DNA from: Paratrimastix pyriformis
Lineage: Eukaryota > Preaxostyla > Paratrimastigidae
Assembly: GCA_027972325.1 (NCBI GenBank)
Contig: JAPMOS010000349.1
Coordinates: 1-24,940 of the forward strand
DNA length: 24,940 bases
Reading direction: 5' to 3'
Each line of letters opens with the position of its first letter. The stretch's first letter is position 1. A program made the position numbers and the translations under genes. Shown here piece by piece: positions 1 through 9,176 of the stretch. A model generated the notes under the pieces. The model did no database searches and was not told where the DNA came from. It saw only the letters and a list, made by a program, of their open reading frames with translations.

Positions 1-560
1 ACCCTGAAGGCGCTTCTTTCAAAGCCGAGCCGACCTCCGAAGCCGAGGCCAAGGCGGCGGAGGCCGATGACGAGTATGAGGTCAAGGCCTGCGCACTCCC
101 ACCGAGTCGGCCACCGAGGAAGCCCAGCCTTCGTCGAAACCGGTGCCGAGCCCGAGCCCAAAGCCAAGCCCCGAGCCAGCCAGGCCAAGCCGCCGCAGCC
201 CGCCCCCAGGCCAAGCCGCCGCAGCCCGCCCCCAGGCCAAGCCGCAGCCCGCCCCCAGGCCAAGCCGCCGCAGCCCGCCCCCAGGCCAAGCCGTCGCCTC
301 AGCCCCAGCCGGCTCAGCCTCAACCCCAGACCCCGGCCCAGGCCCAACAGCAACCTCCAAGCCACCGCAGCGTCAGTCGCCCAGGCCACCACCAAGCCCG
401 CGTCCGCTGCGCCTCGTTCCGGCCCCCAGCTGCTTTTTTCCGCACCGCGGAGGGCCGATCCCTCATGGGAAAACCTTGGCCCGGTTCTACTGCGGGGATG
501 CCGAAGCGATCTTGTTTCGCGCGAAGGATAATCCCGGCCGTGTCTGCAGTTTCCAACTTG
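1..560 (+). pseudogene. Proline/alanine-rich coding fragment, 5' end outside window
   Basis: The first 560 bases are open on the + strand without a convincing start, so the segment probably began upstream of the window. It encodes an acidic Ala/Glu stretch (about 1-90) followed by a long Pro/Gln/Ala/Arg low-complexity stretch (about 150-400) of PPQPAPRPSR type. The low complexity comes from a 26-bp minisatellite. No catalytic or binding motif is visible. The position upstream of methyltransferase-like and integrase blocks on the same strand suggests it may be the gag-like or linker part of a broken retroelement, but composition alone cannot prove this. A host Pro-rich protein is the alternative. 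Confidence 0.35.
185..285 (+). repeat. 26-bp GC-rich minisatellite, four units
   Basis: Tandem units lie at 185-210, 211-236, 237-259 and 260-285. Three units are 26 bases and identical; the third is 23 bases and lacks one CCG triplet. A decaying fifth unit follows from 286. Because 26 is not a multiple of three, each full unit moves to the next reading frame, and all three frames give Pro/Ala/Arg-rich peptides. Confidence 0.9.
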
Positions 561-993
561 TTGGATCCCCACTAACATCCCTCGTTTCATTCAATAGACA
601 CTGTATACCTTGGCCGTGTTGGATGCTCCCTGGGGCATTACCGACGACCCTCGAGACAGACCACCCCGGACTACGGATCCCTGGCCCAGTACCTCGACTC
701 GTTCATTGCCCCAATGGTACCATCATTGTGATGGATACCGAGGCCAACCTGTCCCAGCAATGGACGCCGGCTCTCGAGTGCTTCAATTTCGTGAGCGATC
801 ACCGAATTCGTGCCATCTGGGGAAGTCCGTGATTCATTCCCTTCACGAGACAATTCTTCTTCATCACTTCTTCGCGCAGATTACCTCGAGAGGCCAACCC
901 CCGGCCGTCGCTCTCACCGAACCCCGCCCTGAGGAGGTGGAGCTGCCATCGAGGTCTTCCAGCGAGGCCACGAGGGCCGTCAACTGGCGCTGG

Positions 994-1493
994 GATGTAC
1001 TGTGCCCTTCTCCGAGTGCGAAGTTGGCCGAGATGAACGCCGGGCCAACCCGCGCACCAACGCGGTCTGCGGCACCAGGCGGGCGGCCCGCTTCGCCAAG
1101 CCGGCCGATCTTTACGTCTACCTCTTCCGCCGCTACGGAGGGCCGGGCCCTGTGTTGGACTGCTTCTGCGGCTGTGGGCCAGCTCTCTTGGCGGCAGAGG
1201 CCACCGGAACGCGCGTTGATCTAATTGACCGGGCGCCTGCAGTGGAGAGCCTCATGATCGGCCACGTGCCTCCGGTGCTGGTGCACCAGCAGGACGAAGC
1301 ATACCTGCCCCTCGAAGCCCACGAGACGGAGCTTTGCAACGTCGTTGCACCCCCTGTCGACGAATGGGACCTGCATCTTCCTCTGCTCCCCCTCAAGAAG
1401 AACCTGCCCCGGCTCTACAAGAACAGCAGGCCTCCAGCAGACCACCACCGCCGAGCAACAACAACAAGAGCAGGCCTTCGAGCTTCAAGATGA
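994..1493 (+). pseudogene. Amino-methyltransferase-like block (KP and FxGxG motifs)
   Basis: The translated block has the pattern KPADLYVYL at about 1098-1124, then VLDCFCGCG at about 1152-1178 followed by ALLAAEATG and LID. This matches the layout of motif X (KP..L) directly followed by motif I (LDxFxGxG, the SAM-binding loop) in beta-class N6-adenine or N4-cytosine DNA methyltransferases. The expected upstream motif IV (D/N/S-P-P-Y/F/W) is not clear. The block sits between a Pro-rich segment and an LTR-type integrase on the same strand, so it may be a passenger domain of that fossil element. It is broken relative to a full methyltransferase. Family assignment rests on two motifs only. Confidence 0.4.
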
Positions 1494-2176
1494 CCAAGAG
1501 GGCCCCTCATCCCGCTCCCGATGATCAGCCTTATCAGTGGCCTCCTCCTTCCGACGAGCTCAACCGCTGCTGGACCCGCTCAGTCCGGATGCTTTGGGCG
1601 CGGACCTTCAGCCAGGAAATCGAGGACTTGCCGTAACTTGTAATACAATCCCTCTTTTCGATCCTGATTTTTTGGTTTGTTTTCTAAAAACACGATACAT
1701 CGAGAAATTGCCTCGATTGAACAACAAGCCACCGGGGCGGGATCGGGACCCGGAGGTCTGGGACCGGGGTAGTGCTCGCTGGACGGGCTGCATGACCAGG
1801 GTGATAGCCACTCCTGTGGCGCTCTGATATGGAGCCAATCGAAGTTGACGACCTCCCTCCACCGCTTCCTGAGGAGGAGTTATTTTCGGAGGTGGTGATG
1901 GTGACGAGGCGGCACATGAGGAGGCCGAAGAGCCAGCCCTTGGAGACCTGGACCGCAGAAGCCGCCGAGATTGACGTCGTGGTTGATGTAGCAGCAGACG
2001 ATGGTGATGTGGCAGATTATGGAAGCTACGACCGGACGGCGCGGGGATCCACCTGATCCTTACCGGGTGGAACGTCTGTTTTTGGTTTTCGGGTCATGAT
2101 CAATGCCCCCTTTGTCTCATTTTTCCAGTTCGGGAAGGATCACGCAGTTACCGGTCGAACTGTCTAAAACACGCCA
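1494..2176 (+). other. Gap between methyltransferase-like and integrase blocks
   Basis: No domain is recognisable here. An AT-richer patch (about 1630-1710) lies between coding-looking GC-rich stretches. At 1829-2056 there is an ORF of 75 residues, strongly acidic (runs of Glu/Asp with Pro) and without a known motif. If the flanking blocks belong to one LTR retrotransposon, reverse transcriptase and RNase H would be expected near here, and neither is visible. The element is therefore incomplete, or the blocks come from different elements. Confidence 0.3.
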
Positions 2177-3412
2177 ATGAAGGTTGTACCGCGTCGAGCG
2201 GGAGTTCTGCAGCTCCGCTTCGACCACGAGATCCGCGATCGGCCCATCTGGGTGCCCGTGATCTACCTTGCCCGCCGTGTGCGCTTGCTGCGGCGCTTGC
2301 ATGTCCAGCAGGGGCACCTCAACCGAGATGCCCTGATTGCCTACTCGAAGGGCCTCTTCTACATTCATGGCGTGGATCAGCTTGCGCGGGACATCATCGG
2401 GACGTGTGGCCAGTGCCGTCCGGCCCACGTACGAGCATCCCAAGTACCACGCCTTGGTGGTCAACCGGCCCCTCGAGGTGGTCGAGCTCGACTGCGGCGG
2501 CTTCGAGATGAGCTGCCAGCCGCCTCGCGCGTTCTGCGTCCTGGTGGACCACTTCACGAGCTATGTGGGCCGCCGCGACATGGGAGACGAGGCCACCGGG
2601 CAGGAGGTGACCGACCTTCTCAGTCGTGTGTTCACCAGCGACGAGCCCAATCTGCTCCCCACCCGGATCGTGACCGACAATGGGACCGAGTTCGTCAACC
2701 AGCGCGTGGCCGAGTGGATCGCGTCTGTTCTGTGCGTTTCAGTTTGCTCTTCACAGTCATCAACCCGCTCAGGAACAAGAACCTGCTGCCCGGGGTCCAC
2801 ATGGAGCACCACCGGTCGAGGCCGTACTACCCCCAGTCTCATGGGAAGGCCGAGAACGCCGTCAAGAAGATCAAGAACCGGGTGATGAAGATGCGTATCG
2901 TGCCGGCCACCACCGCGAGCTGCCGTGGCAGCCCTTCCTGCAGCCCGCCGTGCACCTGTACAACACGGCCACGGTTTCTTCGGTCTTCCAGCAACGCCCG
3001 GTTGTGATGATGGCGCTCTACCTCCCCGAGTACGAACAACTGGGCGACATGGCCCAGCTGCCGGACAAGTTCGCCAACCTGGCGGCCGCGGAGGTGCGCC
3101 AAATCAAAGGCCGTGGCGTTCTACCGGCACCGCGAGTACGGCTACATTGAGCGGCGCCGCAACAAGGACCAAGAGACCATCGAGGAGGGACTCGCGTCAT
3201 GGTCGCCCCCTGCCAAATGGCGCCGGCCCGGCATTGGCAGGTTCTGCTGGTCCGGGAGGGTGGCGGAACGCATGCGTAACGGCACCTACGTCATCGAGTT
3301 TGAGGATCGGGTCAAGCCGGGCATTCCCAGGTCTGGGCAACAAGCTGCGGCGCGATGCCACCTTCGATGCCCCGCTCCCCTGCTGCAGGAGGCGCTCTGG
3401 CCCCGTCGTTGA
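2177..3412 (+). pseudogene. Fossil LTR-retrotransposon integrase
   Basis: This is the integrase part of an LTR retrotransposon, the enzyme that inserts the cDNA into the genome. An N-terminal zinc site of H-H-C-C type is visible at about 2290-2430 (HVQQGH, then CGQC). The DDE core follows at about 2470-2880, with the marks ELDCGG, TDNGTEF and an HGKAENAVKK block supplying the final acidic residue. A basic C-terminal region runs to about 3400 (YGYIERRR, later GTYVIEF). The order zinc site, core and C-terminal domain is that of Ty3/gypsy-like and related elements. No chromodomain, reverse transcriptase or flanking long terminal repeats were seen. The copy is broken, with a few breaks, and reads as an old remnant. 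Confidence 0.8.
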
Positions 3413-3448
3413 TCGCCGGCGTCCTCCGCGGTCGAGTAGACTGCTAAG

Positions 3449-3510
3449 TTGAATTTTCTCCGCTCCGATTTTTGCTCGATTGTTCTTTAACTGCCAGCCA
3501 TGAGCACTTC
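3449..3510 (+). promoter_or_regulatory. Leader segment resembling 12823-12890
   Basis: A T-rich leader containing CCGATTTTTGC followed by TCGATT ends in an ATG at 3500 (ATGAGCA). A matching leader lies at 12823-12884 with the same core, similar spacing and the same ATGAGCA start. Here the ATG opens a 29-codon frame ending at 3589. The sequence may be a shared 5' leader of a gene or element family. I see no TATA-like box to support a promoter call. Confidence 0.35.
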
Positions 3511-3539
3511 TACTGTTACTGGATCAGTTCCAATTGTGA

Positions 3540-3887
3540 TTGAGGACGGTGCGGCGGGACGCCAGAAGAGAAACCATGAGGGGTCATGAAGAGGGGACGA
3601 AGAGGGACCGGACCGTGTGGGAGAAGGTCTGCTGTTCACACATGAAATCACTGCACGGTTGCCGCGGCTGCAAGGGGTGGAGCTCCGAGTTGGAGCCTGC
3701 AGTCTTGAGAAGTTCCATGTTTCTCACCCTCGCTATTTGTTTTCTGATCGTGGTGCAGGCGATTGGAGCGATGATTGTTTTCAAGCCGGAGATCGAGCCG
3801 ATCAGCTATGCTGAGATCCAGGAAACCTTGGTGGGGACCATTGTGGAGGGTCTTTCCCTCGGTTCACAGCCCTCTTTGATGAAGTGA
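3540..3887 (+). CDS. Small unknown protein with one membrane helix
   Basis: An open segment of 115 residues. The first half is basic and has several Cys residues (CCSH, CRGC). The middle holds a clear hydrophobic helix at about residues 60-83 (SMFLTLAICFLIVVQAIGAM), and the end is acidic (KPEIEPISYAEIQETL). The predicted protein would cross a membrane once. I recognise no family. The run GTGGTGCAG within the helix-coding region could equally be a splice acceptor, so this may be an exon plus intron read through. It lies between a fossil integrase and a LINE, so it could be host or element derived. Confidence 0.3.
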   Translation: MRTVRRDARRETMRGHEEGTKRDRTVWEKVCCSHMKSLHGCRGCKGWSSELEPAVLRSSMFLTLAICFLIVVQAIGAMIVFKPEIEPISYAEIQETLVGTIVEGLSLGSQPSLMK

Positions 3888-4100
3888 CTGAGGGCTTGGT
3901 GGTTGCCATTGAAGGCCTTGCTGACAAGTTTGGAGCGGAGATCGAGCCGATCAAAGGTGAGGTTGCGGCGTTTGAGCCAGATGTTATTGTGGAAAAGGTG
4001 TCGAAGGTGACCTTGGCTGGATTTATGCAGGCCACAACGGTGCAGCATGGCTGGGAAGGAGGAGTCTGTCAATCACTCACTGCTGTTGTCAGCTCAATGG
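3866..4100 (+). CDS. Coding-looking segment, possible exon of unknown gene
   Basis: After a possible splice acceptor (GGTTCACAG ending at 3869) there is an open stretch reading about 70 residues with protein-like composition, including EGLVVAIEGLADKFG and EIEPIKGEVAAFEPDVIVEK. It shares the exact 18-base run 3936-3953 with 3787-3804, so EIEPI occurs twice, 149 bases apart. No family is recognised. Whether it belongs to one transcript with the membrane-helix segment upstream and the segment at 4247-4428 is inference. Confidence 0.3.
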
Positions 4101-4246
4101 TCATGGTAGATTCGCTTCGTATCTTTATGCTGTTTCCGGGCGTCTTTCAATGCTCATGGATGTCCTCCCCCCTCCGATGGGGAGGTCCCGAGATTTTCCT
4201 GCTGTCGACGCCCCTCATCGTGTGTTGATTACGATTTGTCCTGCAG

Positions 4247-4428
4247 ATGTGCGAATCAATGTGCCAGCTGGAATGTCGCTTGCCATTGTGAGGAGACGCG
4301 ACCTTCCGACAGTGCCTGCGCTCAAGCAATGGTTGGAGACGCTCAACCCCCCGATCAGGCCCCAGATGATTGCGCGAAAGGGTCAAGCTTATGGTACTGG
4401 GAAGTGGGACGGCACATGGCTCTAACTG
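4247..4428 (+). CDS. Possible 3' exon behind a splice acceptor
   Basis: The sequence TTTGTCCTGCAG ending at 4246 is a textbook eukaryotic 3' splice site with a pyrimidine tract. Directly after it a frame of about 60 codons runs to a stop near 4428 with ordinary protein composition (INVPAGMSLAIVRRRDLPTV, then a GKWDGTWL end). Together with the preceding coding-looking segments this suggests a small spliced gene of unknown function. I recognise no domain. Confidence 0.3.
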
Positions 4429-5259
4429 TAACGGAGGCAGAGGGACAGCTATCTACGCGACCAAGGCGAGTGGACCTCCTACGCACGTACAATCGTGCGC
4501 AGGGGAGGTCGTAAAGGCGATGCAAAGGGGTTGTTGTGAACATGAGCTTGTGTTTGGTTCGATTCTGTGAAAGGGGGGGGCGAGAGGAGGTGCTGAAGAC
4601 ACAAAGAGGTGATCAATCCAAACAATCAGATAATACCAAGAAGAATAACTGAACGACCATATATTCTCAGAAGAGATTAGTACTGAATTGAGCCCTTACG
4701 CTGTTGAGCGTATTGAGTTGGGCAATACAGCGAAATCGGCGTTGGGCCTGAGAAAGTCTCGGGCACGCTCGATCTTGTTATTGAAAACCAGTTGGTGGTG
4801 TGTTGGTGTGTTACACAGACTGGGGAAAGTGGGTGTGGGCTTGGCCGACATGATCAGGGGACGGTTTGTTGGCGTGGATGGCTGCGATACTGGAAATGGG
4901 GGAGCGGTGATAATAGAATAGTGTTGGGGACGGACCCAAAGGAAGAAGGAGGCGTGGGAAAGGAAACGTGGCGATCGGTGGGAAATCGGCCAGCCGGAGA
5001 GGGCAGCGCAGGAGAGAAGAACGAGCGGATGGGGATCTGATTTGGTGAAAAAGAAGGCCGGGGAATTGAAACAGTGGAATGGGGTAGAGCGGACGGTGGA
5101 GGGAACTGATGGGGCAGTAGCTTGCTACTGCCAGGTTGGCACCAGGGAGGGAATCTTCGGCCGGAGTTGGGCGGACGGGTCCCTGCATGAGCTGGCAGAG
5201 AATGATGGCGGTTTGGTGGATATCCTTTTGACGATTTTGATAGGTAGTGTTGGTAGGTT
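4429..5259. other. G-rich stretch, probable 5' part or flank of LINE copy 1
   Basis: No protein family is recognisable. From about 4570, after a run of G, the + strand becomes strongly purine-rich, like the rest of LINE copy 1, so the element's 5' untranslated region or first coding part may start here. Short + strand frames exist at 4688-4921 and 5042-5302, the latter with a Cys/Gly/Trp-rich stretch (CYCQVGTREGIFGRSWADGS). I could not find the true 5' boundary or a target-site duplication. Confidence 0.3.
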
Positions 5260-5613
5260 GTGTGTGTTTATGCAGGGGCTTTGTTTTTGGAAGATGGCCT
5301 GATCGACTTGATCCAAGTCAGGGGGAGCCGGGAATACCACAGGCTATGGGCGCAGGTGAAGGGGGTAGTGCGAGGACATCGTTATTGGACCAAACGAAAT
5401 ATATTTGGGGGGAATCGATGGGTGGGAATCTGTTTACTGGTGGCGATGGCTCAATGGGGAGGGACGGGCGTGAATCGGAGAGCGTGTGAAATCGACGCGG
5501 CTCTACAAAGCGAGGCGGCGTGGAAGGAGTGGGTGTGGATGATGGAGCGGCGGAGGTTTGGGCTTTTGGGGGTGGGGACAGGATCCCAGCTGGCGGACTG
5601 GGAGGCGGAGTAG
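5260..5613 (+). CDS. N-terminal extension of LINE copy 1 polyprotein
   Basis: An open frame of 117 codons that ends at a TAG at 5611-5613. The same frame then continues without another stop into the USP Cys box at 5803 and on to 6009, so the TAG may be a mutation or a sequencing error, with this segment part of one polyprotein. The protein is rich in Trp, Arg and Gly (WAQVKGVVRGHRYWTKRNIF) with no recognised domain. Copy 2 is truncated before this region and copy 3 leaves the window before reaching it, so there is no second copy here for comparison. Confidence 0.45.
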   Translation: MCVYAGALFLEDGLIDLIQVRGSREYHRLWAQVKGVVRGHRYWTKRNIFGGNRWVGICLLVAMAQWGGTGVNRRACEIDAALQSEAAWKEWVWMMERRRFGLLGVGTGSQLADWEAE

Positions 5614-5802
5614 GCAAAGGACTGGCCCGAAGAGGCACGGGACGAGGTACGGGGAGAAGGAGGCTCTGATGGAAGGGGGAGGGGACGTGACAGTGATGGA
5701 GGGATGATGGAGCGACCGGGCGAGTTGATTGGCGGTGGTGGCGGGCTGGAGGAAGTTGATGGGGCTGGCCTGTCGCAGGGGGCGGGGGTCGGGAGGTACA
5801 GA

Positions 5803-6480
5803 GGCGTGTGTAATAAGTCGGGCCACCGTTGTTGGGTGGCAACAGCCCTCCAGGTGGTGGAAGCGGTGGGGGGCCGGGCAGTTGTTCGATGTTGTGAGAG
5901 GGGTGGTTGGGAGGCCCGGGTATGGAGCAGGCAATCTGGGAGAAGGGGATTGATGGGCTGGATGAGCTTCATGATGGGGATGCAGGGGATGCGGTGGCGG
6001 ACTTGCTGAGGAAAGCTCGGATCCCGACAGGAGCGCGGATGAGGGTGGTGCACGTCTGTCAGGAATGCGGAAGGGTGAGCGAGGGCCGCGAAAGGGAGCG
6101 GGACTGCCTGATGGTGCGCCTGGAGAGGGACGGTGACAGAATGAGTGAAGCGGTCCGGAAGGTGGTGATGGCGGACGGACGAGTGCGGAAGAGGTGCCCA
6201 GAGTGTGGTGCCGATCGGTGGCACGCGCAGGAGGAACGGGCGGTGGGCATGGAGGATGTCATGGTGGTCCAGGTGGTTCGCGATCGGCGGGACGGCAGGG
6301 TGGACCAGTCGCAGTGGCGGGTGCAGCCGGGGCCCGTGGAGTTCTTGGCACGAATTACCGCCTGGAGGCGGCGGCGGAGTTCTGCGAAAGGAGAGGGGAG
6401 GGCGACATTGGGTGGCGGTAAAGAGGATTGAAGGGGCATGGTGGCGCTTCGATGACAGCGTGGTGAGGGGAGGTGGGTGA
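5803..6480 (+). CDS. USP-like deubiquitinase domain (peptidase C19) inside LINE copy 1
   Basis: All hallmark blocks of ubiquitin-specific proteases occur in order. The Cys box reads NKSGHRCWVATALQVVEAVG with the candidate nucleophile at 5830-5832, comparable to the family's N-x-G-N-T-C-[YF]-x-N-[AS]-x-L-Q. The zinc ribbon of the fingers region is CQEC (6057-6068) and CPEC (6195-6206), about 45 residues apart. A family-like YRLEAAAEF strand then leads into the His box GRHWVAVKR (His 6406-6408) and WWRFDDS (Asp 6451-6456). Cys to His is about 190 residues, within range for a compact USP. USPs cleave ubiquitin from proteins. The blocks lie in three frames, with shifts near 5880-5910 and twice near 6345-6400. 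Copy 2 repeats the Cys box, the second CxxC and the His box, which supports real selection on this domain. Confidence 0.8.
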
Positions 6481-6944
6481 GGGAAGAGACGAGGCATGGC
6501 GACATCTTTCTTTATGTGGCGGGGGCAGGGATGGGGTCGAGAATGCAGCGTTCGACGTGGGGACCGGCTTTTTGGAGGGGGAGCAAAGAAGGGGGGCAGA
6601 CGGGAGGCAACAAGGGGGGACGAAGAGGGAGACGGGTAAGGCGGGGAGAGGTGAAGACCTGGAGGAGCATGAGATGGGCAGTCGGGGGTGCGCCCGGTAA
6701 CGGGGACTCCCTACCCGGGGGTGCCCAGGTATCCTGGGGACGGGATGAGCAGAAAGGCCAGGAAGAAGCGCGGGAAGAAGGACGCGACAAGGGAAGAAAA
6801 GGCAGGTGGCAAAGATGGGGATATCGAGAAGACATATGACGAGAAGGCGGAGGAGGAGGAATTCCAGGGGGGTGGAGAAGTGGTGCCAGGGGCAAGAAGG
6901 AGGCCAACTTGAGGGCGGGGTTGCCGGCAAGGGAGGAGGGAAGG
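6481..6944 (+). CDS. Lys/Glu-rich spacer between USP and endonuclease
   Basis: A low-complexity, charged segment (for example KARKKRGKKD, and IEKTYDEKAEEEEF in the frame 6688-6912). The element KxYDEKAEEEEF recurs in copy 2 as VYDEKAEAEEF, so it is conserved between subfamilies. The frame that starts at 6477 begins with DIFLYV, which may be the last strand of the USP fold (family pattern aY-hLfY). Such spacers often separate folded domains in polyproteins. A nuclear localisation role for the Lys clusters is possible but unproven. Confidence 0.45.
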
Positions 6945-7690
6945 ATGAGGGTCGTGGGGTGGAACGTGCGTGGGTTGGGGTCAGACTGGAAGAAGAGCAA
7001 TGTGGCGGACCTGCTGCGAGTTGGGGGGGTCAACATTGCCCTCCTGCAAGAGACGAAAGGCACGAAAGACAACAAGCAACAGTTGGAGGAGAAGTGGATG
7101 AAGGGGTGGTGCTGGAGGAGCTCGGTGGTGGAGGACGCAGAAGCGCGGCACCCCAAGGGAGGGTGATGATTGGGTATAGGCGGACCTTACAGATAGCAGT
7201 GCGCAAGGTCAGGGAGGTGATCCCTGGCTGCTTGATGTTCTCGATTGGTCGGAGGAAGACCAACCTGAGGCTCATAAATCTGTACTACCAGGAGGAGGGA
7301 CAAGGTGAGGGTAAGGAATGTCATTATCAGGAGGCTGGAAGAGTGCATGGCGGAGGGAGCAGCTGAGGGGAGGGGCGTGGTGGTGTACACGGACGCGAAT
7401 AGCTGGGCCAAGGAGGTTGGGGAGCAGGAGATGCTGGGTCTGTATGACACGGCGAAGATGGTGGGTAAGCAGAACGAGATTACATTCGTGCGTAACAAGA
7501 AGAAAGGAGGGAAGGGGGAGGGTGGAGGAGGAGGGCAAGCAAGGGGGGGAAGAAAGGGGAGGCCAGGCTGGACCTCTGCTTGGCAACGCAGGGGACGATG
7601 GCGCGAATGTTAGACAACATGTGGGTGTGGAGAAATGAGGAGGTTCAATGGCAGGAAGTCACAGACCATCACATGGTTGTCACCGACTTG
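6945..7690 (+). CDS. EEP (APE-like) endonuclease domain of LINE copy 1
   Basis: This domain nicks target DNA to prime reverse transcription. Signatures in order are WNVRGL at about 6960, LLQETK with the metal-binding Glu (7044-7058), VVVYTDANSW (Asp 7392-7394, Asn 7398-7400) standing for the usual GDFN, and TDHHMVV near 7662-7680 standing for the family's SDH with the catalytic His. The length of about 249 residues is normal for the family. Frame changes occur between the blocks (near 7160-7310 and again near 7570). Copy 2 carries the same VTDHHMIVTDL end, so the Thr in place of Ser is a family trait rather than damage. Confidence 0.85.
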
Positions 7691-8392
7691 AGAACATGTT
7701 GCCGGCATGGGCGGGGACGCTGCGGAGGAAGGTGGCCATCTGCCCGTCCAGGTCGGACCTGGATGCGCTGCTGCGGGAGAAGAGGAAGGATGAGTATGAA
7801 GGGATGGTGGAGAAGATGCGCACGTACCGGGAGAAAGTGGCGGAATTGCTTCGGAGGGCGGTGGAGAAGGGGCGGACCCGTCGTTCGAGCAGATGAGTGG
7901 GATCCTGCGGGAGACGGCGGGGAAGGTGTTTGGGTTCCGGGACGTGGCCAACACAGACAGGGATTATGAGCCCCATCGCATGAAGAAGCTGAGACGGAGG
8001 GCGATGGCGGAGCGGGACCCGAGCCTGAGGAGGAAATGCAGAAGCAATTGGCCAAAATGAGAGGAGTGCATTACAGGAAGAGGGATCGGGCGTTGGAAGG
8101 GAAGCGCAAGCGCATATACAAGAGCATCATGACAGACGGGGTGGCACCGGTGACGTCGTATGCAACTAAGAATGCGGAGGAAAGGTGGACAAGGTGGTCA
8201 CAGATCCGGAGTCAGTGAAGAATGGATGGAGGAAGTTCATGGCGGACCTGGCAAGGAGGGTGTTGCCGGTGGGCCCGAGGGTGGGGCGGGTGCCAGAAGG
8301 AAGGCCGCAGGAAGAGGGAGGGTGATCATGGCCCCCCTCACAACGCATGATGTTGAGACAATCCTGGGGCGCTCCCCGATGGTAAGGCAGCG
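7691..8392 (+). CDS. Linker between endonuclease and RT, LINE copy 1
   Basis: A helical-looking, charged region. It contains RRKVAICPSRSDLDALLREK (about 7720-7780) and KMRGVHYRKRDRALEGKRKR (about 8055-8115). Both have close counterparts in copy 2 (RRKVAICPSRTDVEALLRDK) and in the copy 3 end of the window, so the linker is conserved across subfamilies. Its length of about 230 residues is usual between EEP and RT in LINEs. No catalytic motif is seen. Confidence 0.6.
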
Positions 8393-9176
8393 GGCCCGGA
8401 TGGGGTGACGGCAGAGATGATCCATGCCTGTGGGAAGAGATCAAAGAGTGGTTGGGGAGGAGATACAATGAGATGTTGGGCGGGTGAGGTGCCGCAGGAG
8501 CTTAAGGTCAGCTCGGTGTTCATGGCCACAAAGTCGCAGACAGAGCACCCCGGGGACCCGGCAGGCAGAAGGCCAATCACTTTGATACAAGTCTTTTTGA
8601 AGGGGTTGCAGGTGGTGGTGGCGTCGCGGTTTCAAGAGTGGTGCGTGCAAAAGAAGGTGTTTGGGAGGAGCAGTTTGGGTTTCTGAGAGGAGGAGGATTG
8701 AGACCCCAATTGCAGAAATTATGGGAGTGCTGACGGATGCAAAGATAATGGGAGGCAGGGAATTCCACATGTGTTCGTTAGATATCAAAAGCCTACGATA
8801 CAGTGGACATGGACGCACTGAGGAGGGACTGAGACGGATGGGGGTGGAGGCATTCATCAGGTATGTGGACAGTCTGTATGAGGGAGGAAGGCCAAAGTCA
8901 TCACGGGTTTCGGGTTGACGGAGAGCTACGAGATAGAGAGAGGCATCAGTCAGGGGGACCCGCTTTCATGTCTACTATTTATCTCATTCATGGAGGAAGT
9001 GCTGGCAGAGGTGCGAAAGCAGGAAGGTGGGTATATCCTGGATGGTGGAAGGGAAGGTGAAAGTCCTTGCCTTTGCTGACGATGTCATGCTTGTCACTCG
9101 AACCAAGGAGCAGATGGTACGGTTGGTCAACACAGTGAGACGGAAGGGTGGAGGCGGGCGGTTCGACGGCCTTCTC
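8393..9176 (+). CDS. Reverse transcriptase domain of LINE copy 1
   Basis: The RT copies the element RNA at the nicked target. Motifs in order are AGPDGVTAEM at 8393 (entry motif), RPITL at 8570, FGF before the arginine-rich segment near 8675, LDIK with the first catalytic Asp at 8781-8783, GISQGDPLSCLLF at 8942 and FADDVMLV with the catalytic Asp pair at 9078-9083. After LDIK one base is missing relative to copies 2 and 3, which destroys the expected KAYDTVD reading. Several other shifts occur. Motif spacing and the FADD form are typical of LINEs, not LTR elements. Confidence 0.92.

Noticed and set aside
5451-6497. 348-codon open frame on the - strand
   Set aside because: Antisense to the USP region. 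It is Pro/His/Ser-rich low complexity, explained by the G-rich sense strand.
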